Source: Sipunculus nudus (lineage: Eukaryota > Annelida > Sipuncula > Golfingiida > Sipunculidae). Taken from it: a DNA stretch of 64,000 nucleotides. The notes under the pieces were generated by a model. The model was not told the origin of the DNA. It worked only from the letters and a program-made list of their open reading frames with translations, and searched no databases. Made by a program: the position numbers and the translations under genes. The stretch is taken from assembly GCA_026874595.1 (NCBI GenBank), contig CM049315.1:62369389-62433388 (forward strand), given 5' to 3'. Below, in pieces: positions 48,161-58,059 of this stretch (position 1 is the first letter of the stretch; every line of letters starts with the position of its first letter).

Positions 48161-49147
48161 ATGACTGAAAGCCTAGGTGTTAAAACTAGATCAACGAGCC
48201 GCGGGGACATTTATGATATGGAGCAATCAAAATTGGATAAATTCGTTGAACAAGGAGCAAAAAGAAGACAAAAAATAGCGGGTCTTCTAAAGATGGCCAG
48301 GAGCATGGCGCTGATCAGGCAAGTGACTCTATTTCTGCCACAATAGAAACAAAATGTACTACGCTAGAAGCAATCTTTAAGGAGGCACTGAAAGAATTTA
48401 AAGAATCAATTTGCAACGATACTGATGATGTCAAAACAAAGGTACATTCAGTTGAAAATATGTACTCAAACCTGGAGTAAAATGTAGAAACTTTGAAGCA
48501 AAGCCTCGAATTTACTCAATCAGATACTGAGGACACGAAGTCAAAATTGGATAGAGTTGAGGCGGAAAACAAACTCTTAAAAAGTGAAATAGAGAAAATA
48601 AAATCAGAAAAAAGATTTGCTCCAGAAATAATTGCAAAATTTGAAAGAGAAACTTGAAGACACTGAAAGTTACAGTCGTGAATTTAATTTGAGGTTACTG
48701 GGAATTGCAGAGCAAAATAGCGAGGACTGCAAAAAAAATGGTGGCCAAAGCAATATATAATAAAAATTATTGGGAAACATGAATATTGAAAATATATTGC
48801 AGTCTATTGAAAATGCACACAGGACCGGGAAAAAGAAAACCGGGGTACATAGGCAGATCATTGCAAAGTTCTTCGCCAGGCCCGACAGAAACAAGGTGCT
48901 CAAAACACAAAAGAACAAGTACCGCAACAGAAACGGGAATGACTTCTATTTCATAGAGGACTTAACAAAGGCAGATTATTATTTGAAAAAGAAAGCGGCA
49001 AACCAAATGCGTCAAGCATATCTGGACAAAGAAAAGGTTCGCTTCCGGCACGGACGCCTGATTATAAATTGCGTAATCACCCCTATCCGTGACGCGCAAG
49101 GAGCAAGCACAGGTCCGGCAAGAGACCAATCGACCACAGATCCATGA
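48161..49147 (+). pseudogene. L1/Tx1-type LINE ORF1 protein, broken
   Basis: Relic of an RNA-binding ORF1p. An N-terminal Lys-rich part (48,161-48,343) is followed, in other frames, by a heptad-rich coiled coil (48,340-48,650, with a TAA near 48,478), an RRM-like LEDTESYSREFNLRLLGI segment (48,650-48,715), and a C-terminal domain (48,770-49,147) with IENAHRTGKKK, RQIIAKFFARPDRNKVL, FIEDLTKADYYLKKKA and RHGRLIIN. At least three frameshifts or stops separate these pieces. No ORF2 follows, so the copy is truncated downstream. The arrangement is typical of L1-like ORF1. Confidence 0.8.
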
Positions 49148-49730
49148 TTATGATTGGATCCCGGGCCTTCAACTGACCACACGTCACCTTTGTGTATGAT
49201 GTCACAAAACCACGGCTAAAACTGGACAACCAGGGTTATTATCAATGACGGCACGTGGTCAACGACCGCTGAATGGTATGATGGCTAGAGTGACCACGAG
49301 GCTCAACTTGAGATTAACTTCCTCCACAGCCACATGGTGGCGCCTAATCTTCACTTCTGTTCCGAGGAGTTCCGAGTGCTGTTCCGAGGGCCACAAGGGG
49401 AATTTTTTGGGTAACCGCGTCATAGGGTAAGAGAGACTGTTGATAATATCGCCAAGCATCCACAAGGCCCACGGCCACGCAGTCCCCTGGACGGCTATGT
49501 AGTTTACTTGTAATAAATAAAAAAAAAAACTTCAGGTAGGAGACAAGACGGAGACGTCTTTAGTTACAAGGTATTTTCCATGGGAAATAAATCACAGTAT
49601 AAGAAAATTGTGTAGGTAACTGGATGATATAGGTGCTTCTAATATTAATATATAATATAAAAATATGATTGCAGTGCTAGTTTATAGCACTCATGGCTGC
49701 GCAAAGTCTAGAATCCTCCCATCAGTTTAT
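49148..49730. other. No gene seen
   Basis: Sequence after the ORF1 relic with only short frames. A purine-rich AAATAAAAAAAAAA tract near 49,515 could be a relic poly(A) tail. Confidence 0.45.
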
Positions 49731-49732
49731 GT

Positions 49733-49862
49733 AATAGTAATAGTAAAAGTAATAGATACCCCAGTAATAGTAATAGTAATAGTAATAGAAGATAAAATGT
49801 GGTAATAGTAATAGTAATAGTAATATCAGAAATTGAAAGTAATAGTAATAGTAATAGTAATA
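49733..49862 (+). repeat. (TAATAG)n microsatellite
   Basis: Two blocks of TAATAG hexamers interrupted by short unique sequence. Simple repeat. Confidence 0.9.
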
Positions 49863-50089
49863 AAACAGCTGTAATAGTCCCCATATCTGATCACCACCTC
49901 ATGTGTATGATTTATTCCTTGCTAAAAACTCAATGAAACGTAAGACGATAATATGAGTAGTAGTAGACATAGAGGGATGGTGTTGTTTCTTGAATGTAGG
50001 CCAAGTCGGTTTGAAAGGACCATGTGTTATTGTTGACGTGAGGTGCCAGAAGTAGGTCAGTAGGCGACTGAGTGACCGAGGAAGTGTTA

Positions 50090-50412
50090 TTGTTCTGGTT
50101 GGATGTGTTATTGTTATGGTTGTAATGTTATTGTTATGGTTGTATTGTTATTGCTATGGTTGAGTTTGTTATTGTTTGGGTTGAGATTGTTATTGTTTGG
50201 GTTGAGTTTGTTATTGTTATGGTTGTAATGTTATTGTTATGGTTGTAATGTTATTGTTATGGTTGAGAATATAATTGTTTGGGTTGAGAATATTATTGTT
50301 TGGGTTGAGTTTGTTGTTGTTATGGTTAAGTTTGTTATTGTTATGGTTGATTTTGTTATTGTTATGGTTGAGTTTGTTATTGTTTGGGTTGAGTTTGTTA
50401 TTGTTATGGTCT
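50090..50412 (+). repeat. ~18-bp minisatellite, TTGTTATTGTTATGG/TTTGGG variants
   Basis: Eighteen or so units of the type GTTATTGTTATGGTTGA with an alternate unit GTTATTGTTTGGGTTGA. The regular spacing makes long frames on both strands (Asn-rich on minus, Val/Leu-rich on plus), which are artefacts. Unit variants are mixed, not in blocks. It lies 0.65 kb before the viral block. Confidence 0.85.
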
Positions 50413-51065
50413 GGTGGAAGGGACAAGGAACTAACTACCCACTGGTTAGGACTTTGAACCATTCGACGTCTATTGCAATTCCTTATGGAACGCGCTAGAT
50501 GTCCTATGAGTTGGTAGTCCCGTCAGGTGGGTGTTAGACTTGGTCTATTTTAAAAAAACAGCGCTACCCCTCTATGTCAAAAAATGCATTGAATAAACAT
50601 ATATACATATAGCCTTAGAACACATGACATGGTATAAAATCAACGGGTGCTGAATAGAAAATAAGCAGAAAGTGTGCATTTTATTATAACCAGATAGAGA
50701 GAAAGAGGCAGTTATTGTGTATATTTGAACTACTACCGAAGCGAAGCACAAGCAGACAGAGAGAATAGGACACAGTCAAACTTATACTTACTGTGATTTT
50801 CGGACTTCTAATGCTCTTCATAAATTCATGCGCGGGTACTCCCCTGCTATTATCCAATTGATTCTGGTTAAATTCAACACATTTTGTGACATCATCCTTA
50901 TTATTATACGGAGCACATAGGCAGCACGTCCGTTAGGCTCGAATGAGTTTGGCGAATGCTTCCTCGTGTCTCTGTTAAGCCCGGCCGGCCGCAGGTGACA
51001 AAGGTTAAGCGATAAGGCCATCAGATGTTTCCTCGTGTGACGTTGGTGCGCGCCTAGTCGTTAAA
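50413..51065. other. Left border region of the viral block
   Basis: Sequence becomes more GC-rich from about 50,900, at the approach to the viral genes. A minus-strand frame of 67 residues (50,818-51,021) starts 45 bp from the first viral ATG and could be a divergent gene, but it has no supporting motif. I could not locate a viral terminal repeat here. Confidence 0.35.
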
Positions 51066-51524
51066 ATGCCAAGCTCCGCGATTGTTATTGTTGAGTCTGC
51101 TACTATATTACCCACTGTATCACCATATAATATATATATCTGCGGAACGAAACTCGAGTGGGTTACACAGAACAAAGCGGGGGTCACCGTTGGCGTTAGG
51201 ATCGTTCAACTGTTACCGTTTACCCATCCCTCCCTCATGTGCGAGTATCATCCCGAACAGGCCGAGCAGTCTAAAAAATGTCGTCTGGTCTCCACGGACG
51301 GATTTAAGTGGCTGCCTGAAACCAGAGTCTATTACAACAGGAACCAGCCCGAAAAACTAGACTTCAGCGATTCCTATGGGGTACTTTTCCCCGACCGTCG
51401 GTACCATCGGCAATACCGTTTACATCGGGATGGTGTCGAGATCTGCAGTCTCTTGGACAAACGGTTCGTGGACCGGTTGGTGCCCCTGACTAGAAAATCT
51501 CACATACACAAATGCAAGTTGTAA
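51066..51524 (+). CDS. Viral protein of unknown function (152 aa)
   Basis: First gene of the viral block, starting at an ATG in an AAAATG context. The reading frame is intact, 152 residues. It has no recognisable domain: mixed charge, several aromatic residues (LEWVTQNKAGVTVGVR, YYNRNQPEKLDF), and a basic C-terminus (RKSHIHKCKL). No signal peptide is evident. It lies 82 bp upstream of the Cys-rich gene on the same strand. Membership in the virus rests on position, strand and density. Confidence 0.55.
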   Translation: MPSSAIVIVESATILPTVSPYNIYICGTKLEWVTQNKAGVTVGVRIVQLLPFTHPSLMCEYHPEQAEQSKKCRLVSTDGFKWLPETRVYYNRNQPEKLDFSDSYGVLFPDRRYHRQYRLHRDGVEICSLLDKRFVDRLVPLTRKSHIHKCKL

Positions 51525-51606
51525 AGCGCTCCAGGTGGCGCCACCGATGCTGCTGCTCCTGTTGATATATAGATAAGGCTCATAAACCTCGCTCCACTTC
51601 ACACGT

Positions 51607-52540
51607 ATGTACTGCCACAGGATGACGGAGGAACGGTGCACTGGACGTGACACGTTAGAACACATCAACCACATTTGCACCAAGTGTCATTTACCCGACT
51701 ACCTGACCTGTCACAAGCATTGCTGTGACTGTGCAATTACAGCTCAGAAAAACGCTTTATCCTCTCTAACCTACACTTGCAAGTTAGAACAGAAATACCA
51801 GTTACAGCCTGGCATGGAGCAAGACTCCGATGATGATTCCACTTCTTCTTGTACTTCCAATTCCTCCGACCTGTCATCATATTTCTATGGACACGACGTA
51901 CCTAAGCCCGGGGACGAGACCAGCAGTGACGAGAAAAACGAGGACCGGACCTGGAATGTGCTGGAACCAACAAAAAACTGCTTCCTGCTGATACCTTACA
52001 ACTTGTTAGAATTTGAGTTCAAAGTCAATGTGTATTGTCCTCAAGCAAAAAAATGGGAAAAGTTCACGGGGAAATACGAGCAGTGCGAGAATAAAAAAGA
52101 AAAGCTTTTGATCAGTGTACCTAAAAGAAAAAAAAAGACAGGTGGAATTTGAATGTGAAGAATCGGGAACTTTCTCAGAAGACCATGACATAGAACGCTG
52201 GAACAAGATTTTTCACATCTGCACAAGTGTCTGCATTACAACAAGTCAGTACCTGATGATGATGATGAAGACGTAATCCAACCTATTTCCAGCCCCGAAG
52301 CTCCAGGTCAACTTACTTAAGTGGAATGAAAATAAGCTCGTTTCCACCCCCCCCCCCCCCTCCCCAAAAGCCGACTTGCCGAAAGAACTCGTTTTAAATG
52401 GAGAGAACGTCAAAGCCTACGCCCCCAAACAGACCTATGGTTTTGGCGGTGAAACCCCCATGCAGAACGAATCTGGACAAATCAATAACGACGCAGGCAA
52501 ATTGAAGAAACATCAATCGCTGGGAAAGTTGTTTTAATTC
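51607..52540 (+). pseudogene. Viral Cys-rich, acidic-region protein, frameshifted
   Basis: An open frame to 52,152 starts at 51,607 (a second ATG, MTEERC, lies 15 bases on). Residues 24-41 form a Cys/His cluster, CTKCHLPDYLTCHKHCCDC, likely zinc-binding. Next comes an acidic Ser-rich stretch (EQDSDDDSTSS) that resembles casein-kinase-II-type regions of small viral regulatory proteins. After the KRKKK at 52,130 coding-like sequence continues in other frames (DDDDEDVIQPISSPEAPGQ near 52,255; KELVLNGENVKAYAPKQTYG near 52,385) and ends at a TAA near 52,540. A 14-C run (52,347-52,360) probably caused one shift. Function unknown. Confidence 0.5.
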
Positions 52541-52555
52541 CGGTTTCGATAAACA

Positions 52556-52630
52556 TGACGTCACAACTGGTCTTTGTATTAATAGCACTTATAGCTCTAC
52601 TCGCTACCACATCACACCAGCATGGATAAC
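52556..52630 (+). CDS. Possible short signal-peptide-like ORF (24 aa)
   Basis: MTSQLVFVLIALIALLATTS then HQHG and stop. A hydrophobic core after a short N-terminus looks like a secretory or membrane signal. It may be the start of a protein whose rest is frameshifted into 52,622-52,850, or chance. Confidence 0.25.
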
Positions 52631-52856
52631 GGGCAGGACCCAAAGCCCAGCTGTGGTTCTACTACATTTGAAGCTCGCCATGGAGCACACCGCACTATAC
52701 GTGACAATTTGTTTGCGGGTTTGGGTGGGGAATCAACACGTCAGATAAACTGTTTCGACCTTCGACACCGGATCCAAGAGTCACAACTTTCCACATGGGA
52801 CCGACCTTTCCGACTTCTACTGAAGCACAACCCCACCCACCTACCAAGAAAGTGAA

Positions 52857-53639
52857 ATGGCTTACAGGAACGCTGCTTACCCCAAAGACCCTCGAAAAAT
52901 CGCTGCTTTTCACCGGGTGTGGCCTCAACTGCAATCTTATATTGAACTTAAACAGAGCACCGTGTTGGCAACCTGTTGAGCAAAGGGATCTTAACTTTTG
53001 CAGAAATGGAACAGATCAAATCTCAACACAGCACAAGTGACCGAACTCATGATGGTTTTGAGCCATAAACCTTTCTGGAAAATCGAACGAACTTTCGAAA
53101 TTTTTTCGGAGGGGACTCGCCTTCAAGCCTACGTAACCAAAGCCTTTAAATCTTTAATGCATCCTATATTGATGTGTCAAGACAGCGATGTGAGACGAGA
53201 AATAGAAAGAAATGTTCAAATTACGAAATTGTGTAAAGAAATGAACTGGGCTGCAGTATACAGACACACAGGTAAATTCGACGAAGGTAGTATCGATAAA
53301 CAAGACTGGTTCCGAGAGATCAGAATTCCTTTCGTGAGAGATGAAAATTCTTTTGTAAACGACCACTGCATGATGGAAATCCTGGTGACCTGGGGCCTAA
53401 TCAGCCAAATACGTTGGACGAGCATTAAAGGCGCCAATCCCTCCAGTGCACGACGCCGCAGCAGGTTCATCGACCATATGTTGAGAAGGGGGCTTGGCGA
53501 TATTTTAATGTTCGAAGCTGCCTGCTTCTACACGGGAGCTGAGAAATGCATTCAACCGCTTACGTTCCGAATAGAATTGAAAGGGATGAAACCCTTCCGT
53601 TTGCTCAGCGAGCGCCTGGAAACGGAGCTAACACTCTAA
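52857..53639 (+). pseudogene. Viral protein with CARD-like (death-fold) N-terminus, frameshifted
   Basis: The first frame (52,857-52,979) starts MAYRNAAYPKD and ends with LQSYIELKQSTVLAT. A second frame carries LLSKGILTFAEMEQIK (about 52,972-53,020), and a third gives TELMMVLSHKPFWKIERTFE (about 53,040-53,100) and continues, open, to 53,639. The segments, in order, show the spacing of helices of a caspase-recruitment domain: a hydrophobic helix 1, an LLxxGxLT turn, an E-x-I segment and an LLxxLxxK-type helix with an aromatic pair. The remaining ~180 residues are unassigned. Death-fold proteins from viruses often act on inflammasome or apoptosis signalling; applying that here is inference. At least two frameshifts disrupt it. 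Confidence 0.5.
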
Positions 53640-53750
53640 AATAGATCAACACAAAGAGATTAGTATCAGTTTACCATGGACATGTTGGGCGAGCTTGTCT
53701 TCATAGCTCTGTGACCGATAACACTTCCTGCTTTGCGGATTTGGTTGTGT

Positions 53751-53885
53751 ATGGATAAGATACGCAATTCAGATAGATGGCGAACATTCAAAGGTTTACT
53801 AAGAAGATTAGCTGCCCCTGTGTTGGTAGACGTCATCAAATCCACTGCCCCATGTCAAACTGACCTGTCAATCCCAACAACATAA
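53751..53885 (+). CDS. Small basic amphipathic protein (44 aa)
   Basis: A 44-residue frame beginning MDKIRNSDRWRTF and including LLRRLAAPVLVDVIKS, whose helical wheel would be amphipathic. Its stop (53,883-53,885) is one base before the ATG of the next gene, a spacing that supports coding. It is too short to compare with a family. Another frame, SCPCVGRRHQIHCP, overlaps it and is less likely. Confidence 0.35.
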   Translation: MDKIRNSDRWRTFKGLLRRLAAPVLVDVIKSTAPCQTDLSIPTT

Positions 53886-53886
53886 G

Positions 53887-54444
53887 ATGGCGCCTGTACT
53901 TTATGAAAAAGGACTCTCGCTCACGCAAAAATTAGAATCTTCATCTCGCAAAAAAGTTAAATGCGTTTACTGTCAGAGATACATCCGTGTACAAAGAGTC
54001 TTTGTGCTCGTGAGTAAGAAGAGTCATGAATATATTACTCCCAAAGATATTTTTCATTATTCAATACAACACATGAGACGCAAGGTTCGTGACGATATGA
54101 AAACCACGTACATAAAGCATTTGTGGACTTACCCTGAATGTTACAAACCTTTTTATGAAAATCACCTGTCGCTGTCACCGAGAAACGTGCGCCAATTCTG
54201 GGTGAAACTGGTGAAAGAGTGCATTGTATCTCCACTGATGGGGATACCGTTAGAAAAAGACATGGAACTTGTATTATGTAAAGGTGTAAATCCCATGCTG
54301 CTGTGGTTGGACGATGACAAAATCCAATTGTTTGCTGTGAAATGGGAGAATAATACAACTAAAATATTTTTAACTGTAAACACAACATTGGCATCAGGCA
54401 TGTTTTGTTGTGGTGGCTGTACATCCTATGTACGTTTTATATGA
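53887..54444 (+). CDS. Viral protein with terminal cysteine motifs (185 aa)
   Basis: Intact 185-residue frame starting ATGGCGCC, a good initiation context. An N-terminal CVYCQRY pair and a C-terminal CCGGC pair could form one zinc site. Between them are charged helices (HMRRKVRDDMKTTY) and hydrophobic stretches. It ends 32 bp before an AATAAA (54,476), so it is likely the last gene of a transcript. No family was recognised. Confidence 0.6.
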   Translation: MAPVLYEKGLSLTQKLESSSRKKVKCVYCQRYIRVQRVFVLVSKKSHEYITPKDIFHYSIQHMRRKVRDDMKTTYIKHLWTYPECYKPFYENHLSLSPRNVRQFWVKLVKECIVSPLMGIPLEKDMELVLCKGVNPMLLWLDDDKIQLFAVKWENNTTKIFLTVNTTLASGMFCCGGCTSYVRFI

Positions 54445-54475
54445 TGTGTTACCTTCACTGAATATTTATGCATGT

Positions 54476-54526
54476 AATAAACACAAATGTAGTCCAGATG
54501 AAAACTGTCTTTGGTATTTTTAAAGT
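54476..54526 (+). promoter_or_regulatory. Polyadenylation signal and intergenic cassette 1
   Basis: AATAAACACAA is followed by CAGATGAAAAC and CTTTGGTATTTTTAAA just before the next ATG at 54,527. A very similar run, with the same order of words, follows the 58,060 gene at 58,690-58,744, suggesting that a shared element both ends one transcript and starts the next. Confidence 0.5.
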
Positions 54527-54754
54527 ATGGATAAGAATAAAAGGTGTAAACGCAGAAAATTTGTGAGAAAGAGAAAAAGGAGAGGAGGGTTTAACCTCAT
54601 GGCCACACTAATGGGAAAACTCTTTGGGCCCTCGGGGGAATATGCCACTAAAGGGGCTTACTGGTTAGCAAAACAAGGAGCGAAAAGTAAAGTGTTAAAT
54701 TTAGGAGCTAGGTCCAGATATGGAGTGTCCAGTTCCCACCGCCGCTTTTATTAA
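54527..54754 (+). CDS. Small basic core protein, mu/pX-like (75 aa)
   Basis: A 75-residue protein with a strongly basic N-terminus (residues 3-19, KNKRCKRRKFVRKRKRR) followed by GGFNLMATLMGKLFG. The pattern of a basic head, a Gly-Gly and a hydrophobic stretch is the one I know for adenovirus mu and the pX proteins of adintoviruses, which bind packaged DNA. The usual protease-site Met or Leu before the Gly-Gly is Arg here. The frame is intact and directly upstream of the membrane-protein gene. Confidence 0.55.
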   Translation: MDKNKRCKRRKFVRKRKRRGGFNLMATLMGKLFGPSGEYATKGAYWLAKQGAKSKVLNLGARSRYGVSSSHRRFY

Positions 54755-54793
54755 CACACACACACATATATACACACAAATACAGTCGAAAAG

Positions 54794-55120
54794 ATGAGCT
54801 CTTATGATACATACGTACCCATCGACATGGAAGAAGGGCATTCGAGAGGTACAGTCATCAGGAGTCAAAGTAATGTAACCCGAGACATTGAAGCATCCTC
54901 CAGCGTCTCGAGCATCTCAAAGGTCACCAACAAAAGGTCATACGCTATGTTTTTGTGTACAATTTTTGTGATATCGTTTGTAGTGGTCTCGGCTGTAGTC
55001 AACCTGTCCATCAGTCCAAGTTATCAACCAGACAGGGTGATTTGGATTTCGCTGTTGTTCACATGTCTAGGTGTGTTGTTTCCGAATCCTAAAATTAAAA
55101 AGGAACCTCTGACGAAATAA
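54794..55120 (+). CDS. Two-span membrane protein (108 aa)
   Basis: Intact 108-residue frame. A polar, acidic N-terminus (1-48) is followed by a transmembrane span at about 50-72 (AMFLCTIFVISFVVVSAVVN) and a second at about 82-97, with a basic tail (KIKKEPLTK). No family was recognised. Its position between the core protein and the pentons suggests a virion membrane-interacting or assembly role, which is inference. Confidence 0.6.
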   Translation: MSSYDTYVPIDMEEGHSRGTVIRSQSNVTRDIEASSSVSSISKVTNKRSYAMFLCTIFVISFVVVSAVVNLSISPSYQPDRVIWISLLFTCLGVLFPNPKIKKEPLTK

Positions 55121-56745
55121 CGTAGAAGACGAACACGTGCTGATCATCCCATCGGATGCCGACGCGCAGTTTAACCCTGACAACACTGCTTCTGAATTTA
55201 CCGTCCGGTTGCAGGAACCTGTGTACCTGAACCCCAATAAAAAATGGGAAGTGGCTTTGACCCGTTTGCACATACCTCTACAAACCATTAGGGAGGAAAT
55301 GGAGAAAAAGTTTTATATTTTATTTTGAAGAATATCGTCGTAAGAGCCAACAGGAGCCAGAAATTATTACAGATCATCATCAAATTAGTTTTACAGCCAA
55401 CACCCGCCAGGAGCTGATTTATTTGCTGACTAATCGAAGATATGAAAGTCGCTCCTTGAATGAAAATATGGGGTTGCGTATAGGGGACTGTGGTGAAGGG
55501 ATTAAGTTCACAAAGGAATCCGACACCATGTTGAAAATGCACTGGCTCGTGTCAGGTGAATATGATTCAAAAACTAGACTTCCTGTGTATCCTCCCAAGA
55601 TCATCTTAGGGGATAACCTAAGCAGTTCACTCCAGTTACCTCGTGAATTAGATTTTCAACAGCTGCTGACTTACGAAAACATCGTAGAACGCGTATCCCC
55701 ATATTATTTCACGTTGAACCTGTCTGCCGGGCGGGATGAAGCCAATCAAGACCCCACCAAACCCTGGACAAAAACGGAAGAATGGGTACAAAGGTTTTAC
55801 ATACCCGCTGAAACAACCCAAGGTCTCGGTGCTGTGTTCATTACAATCATGTCCCTTTTACACAAAGAGCCAGATAGGTTCAAGCTTCCCCCCGTTTTTC
55901 AAACAAATAACCATATTGGTGGTAAATATAAAAGTAGGCTTATCATGACCTACAAACACTTCCCTTCCAATGTACAGTTTCATGTGAAATATACACTACC
56001 CGAACAAGTGAGAAATTCGACTCAGATGGCAGACAGCAGACGTGTTCAGCTCATTATCAGTTATCAGCTGGCTCAAAAACTATGCCTTGAACCAAACACG
56101 TCCGATAATGTCATTACTGAAAAGAAGGAGGATGTGGTAAAATCTGAGGAAAGGGACAAGCAAAGGAGGCAGGCGGAAGCGTCTAATCGTGCTGGATCGT
56201 GTCCTCCCTTGTACTTTGATCTGGATCATCCGGAGCAGGGGTTCGCAGGTTCTGATGTTCTGAATGATCCGAAATATCACAGACGAGCATATAAATTTCG
56301 GTCAGGTTTAAGTGTACACAAGTGGTCTCATTACATTATGTCTCACAGTCTAAGTTCTTACGGAAGGGAAGACAACACACACGCGTCCACAGCCGACCAC
56401 ACTAACTTTAAAATACAGGCGGAAGCAATCATCAATTTGAAGTTGACGAGCAGGTGTGGATGAAAGTTTTGATTAAAGACACCCTGGAGGAAAAAGATCT
56501 GTTGAAAAGCACGGAACGAAGAGGGATGGGGGTGTACCTCATCCTGGTTTAAAAACATAGCAGTCAATGTTCCTCTGTACGTACCACAGTATAGGGTCAT
56601 TAGAAAGGGAAAACGAAGGTTGGAGGAGGTCAGCATTAAAATGGAAAAGAAAGATGGAAAGCGCGTCCAGTTTGAGGCGGGTAGCACGAGCAATGTGCCG
56701 CTTCATTTAAGGTCTTTGCCTTATGATTCCCCCAACTCGATATAG
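55121..56745 (+). pseudogene. Penton-like single-jelly-roll capsid protein 1, frameshifted
   Basis: No in-frame ATG precedes the first coding-like residues, so the start is lost. N-terminus SDADAQFNPDNTASEF then LNPNKKWEVALTRLHIP is the Polinton penton signature (PDNT, then a WEVAL strand); C-terminus SIKMEKKDGKRVQFEAG then VPLHLRSL is the matching final strand pair. Between them a ~350-residue section is open at 55,320-56,463. Shifts occur near 55,315, near 56,430-56,460 and near 56,545. It is longer than a usual penton (about 540 residues). It would form the fivefold vertices of the shell. Confidence 0.75.
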
Positions 56746-57536
56746 GAAACGGTTCACTGCAATGAGAAATTTGACCTGCCGGAACCTAAAGATATTTTTG
56801 TACAGAACAATTATGTGTTAGGGCTGTTGGAAATCAAAGTACCCAACCGTTTTGTCAATGTGTACGAAAAAGAATACAACATAGTTACATAGTTATACAT
56901 AGTTACGGCATCATGAGGTTTCGATATGGTCCAGAATTTCTCCCACTACATCCCTGAGGGGTGTACACGAAGGAATCCCTGGTCAGGCACGTATCCCGTG
57001 TGATAGAGAGATATTTCCTGGGCAGTCAGACACCCACGACTCCTCTGCTTAGTATCAATGCACAGGAGAAACTGGACGTCAACGAAGAAACCAACAATTC
57101 CTTTGTTAGAAAAAACGACTTTCTAACCTTGCAATTCACTTTCAACACACCGTTAGCAAATGCGTTGGGGTACGAAACGAAAAACCCACAGTATTTTGGG
57201 ACTCATATGCAGTTTACGAGTGCGACAGGCGACGTGGATGTCAACAGAGTGTTCAACGTGATGTGAGTGTCTGAAGAGCACCTAGTGCTGGAAAGTATCG
57301 TAGGGAACACAAAGTCAAATTACGTCAGACATTTTCTATTAAACGAAGGTGTGACAGTGGGAGATACAATTTGTTATCAGTTTCCCGTGGTGGATTACAT
57401 CAAGCTGAAACCCATCACCCGCTTGAGAGAAATCAACTTAAAACTAACCGACAACCTCGGACGAGATATCAAATTCCCATAGGGGTACAAGGCGGAGGCC
57501 AGTGTGGTGATTCGCCCCACCAAATGGATAGTCTGA
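56700..57536 (+). pseudogene. Penton-like single-jelly-roll capsid protein 2, frameshifted
   Basis: N-terminal part DLPEPKDIF...VLGLLEIKVPN matches the strand pair of the first penton, and a C-terminal part ITRLREINLKLTDNLGRDIKF followed by SVVIRPTKW matches its last strands. TAG stops at 56,743-56,745 and 56,890-56,892, a frameshift near 56,960, a TGA at 57,264-57,266 and a TAG at 57,480-57,482 break it. It starts in the same frame as the end of penton 1 and ends 13 bp past the start of penton 3, so the three genes are tightly packed. Confidence 0.7.
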
Positions 57537-57967
57537 AAGGGTTTTACCTGGTGCTTACCAGCGACGGATCCCTCGAGTTTCACCCGGATAACACGGTTGC
57601 CCAATCAAAGAACACGTTAATGGAACCCGTGGAACTGGTTGGAGTGAGACATAAAGTGGCTTTACAAAAGATCACTATCACAAACGAGTTTGAACAAACC
57701 CCTTCTCCTGATGTGCTATTGGTTCATTTAAGTAACGTAAAGACGAAAAACGGGAGCTATGACGTCATAGGAACAGTGGTGCTTCCCAATTGAAGAGAGC
57801 AAAAAAGCTTCACCGAAAATTTACACCTCCCCAATTATCTCGAATTCCAGAAAAAACGTATAGACACTTTGTCGGTTAAACTGACAGACCTAAAAGGAAA
57901 CAAAATACGTTTCGAACACGGGACCTACGCCAGCATTGTAAACCTTCATTTTGTTCCTCTTACGTGA
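57524..57967 (+). pseudogene. Penton-like protein 3, short, one in-frame TGA
   Basis: Starts ATGGATAGTCTG. It has SDGSLEFHPDNT early and, at the end, LSVKLTDLKGNKIRFEHG and NLHFVPLT: the first and last strands of the penton fold with a much smaller middle (147 residues). A TGA at 57,791-57,793 divides an otherwise single frame. It might be a minimal jelly roll or a deleted paralogue of the first two pentons. Confidence 0.7.
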
Positions 57968-58059
57968 CCCCACCCATCATCCTTTGCGATCGTTCATCGT
58001 TCATGCCAGGTTCGTGCCAGGTTTCAGTAGCATTATAAGTGCCCACTATCCCCCTCGAG

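Noticed and set aside
50090-50462. Regular spaced repeat resembling a CRISPR array or a repeat protein
   Set aside because: Units are contiguous minisatellite variants without unique spacers, and the frames are low complexity.
52622-53040. Frame of 77 residues at 52,622 and 81-residue frame at 52,795 as separate genes
   Set aside because: They overlap the CARD-like gene's first segments in other frames and lack motifs.
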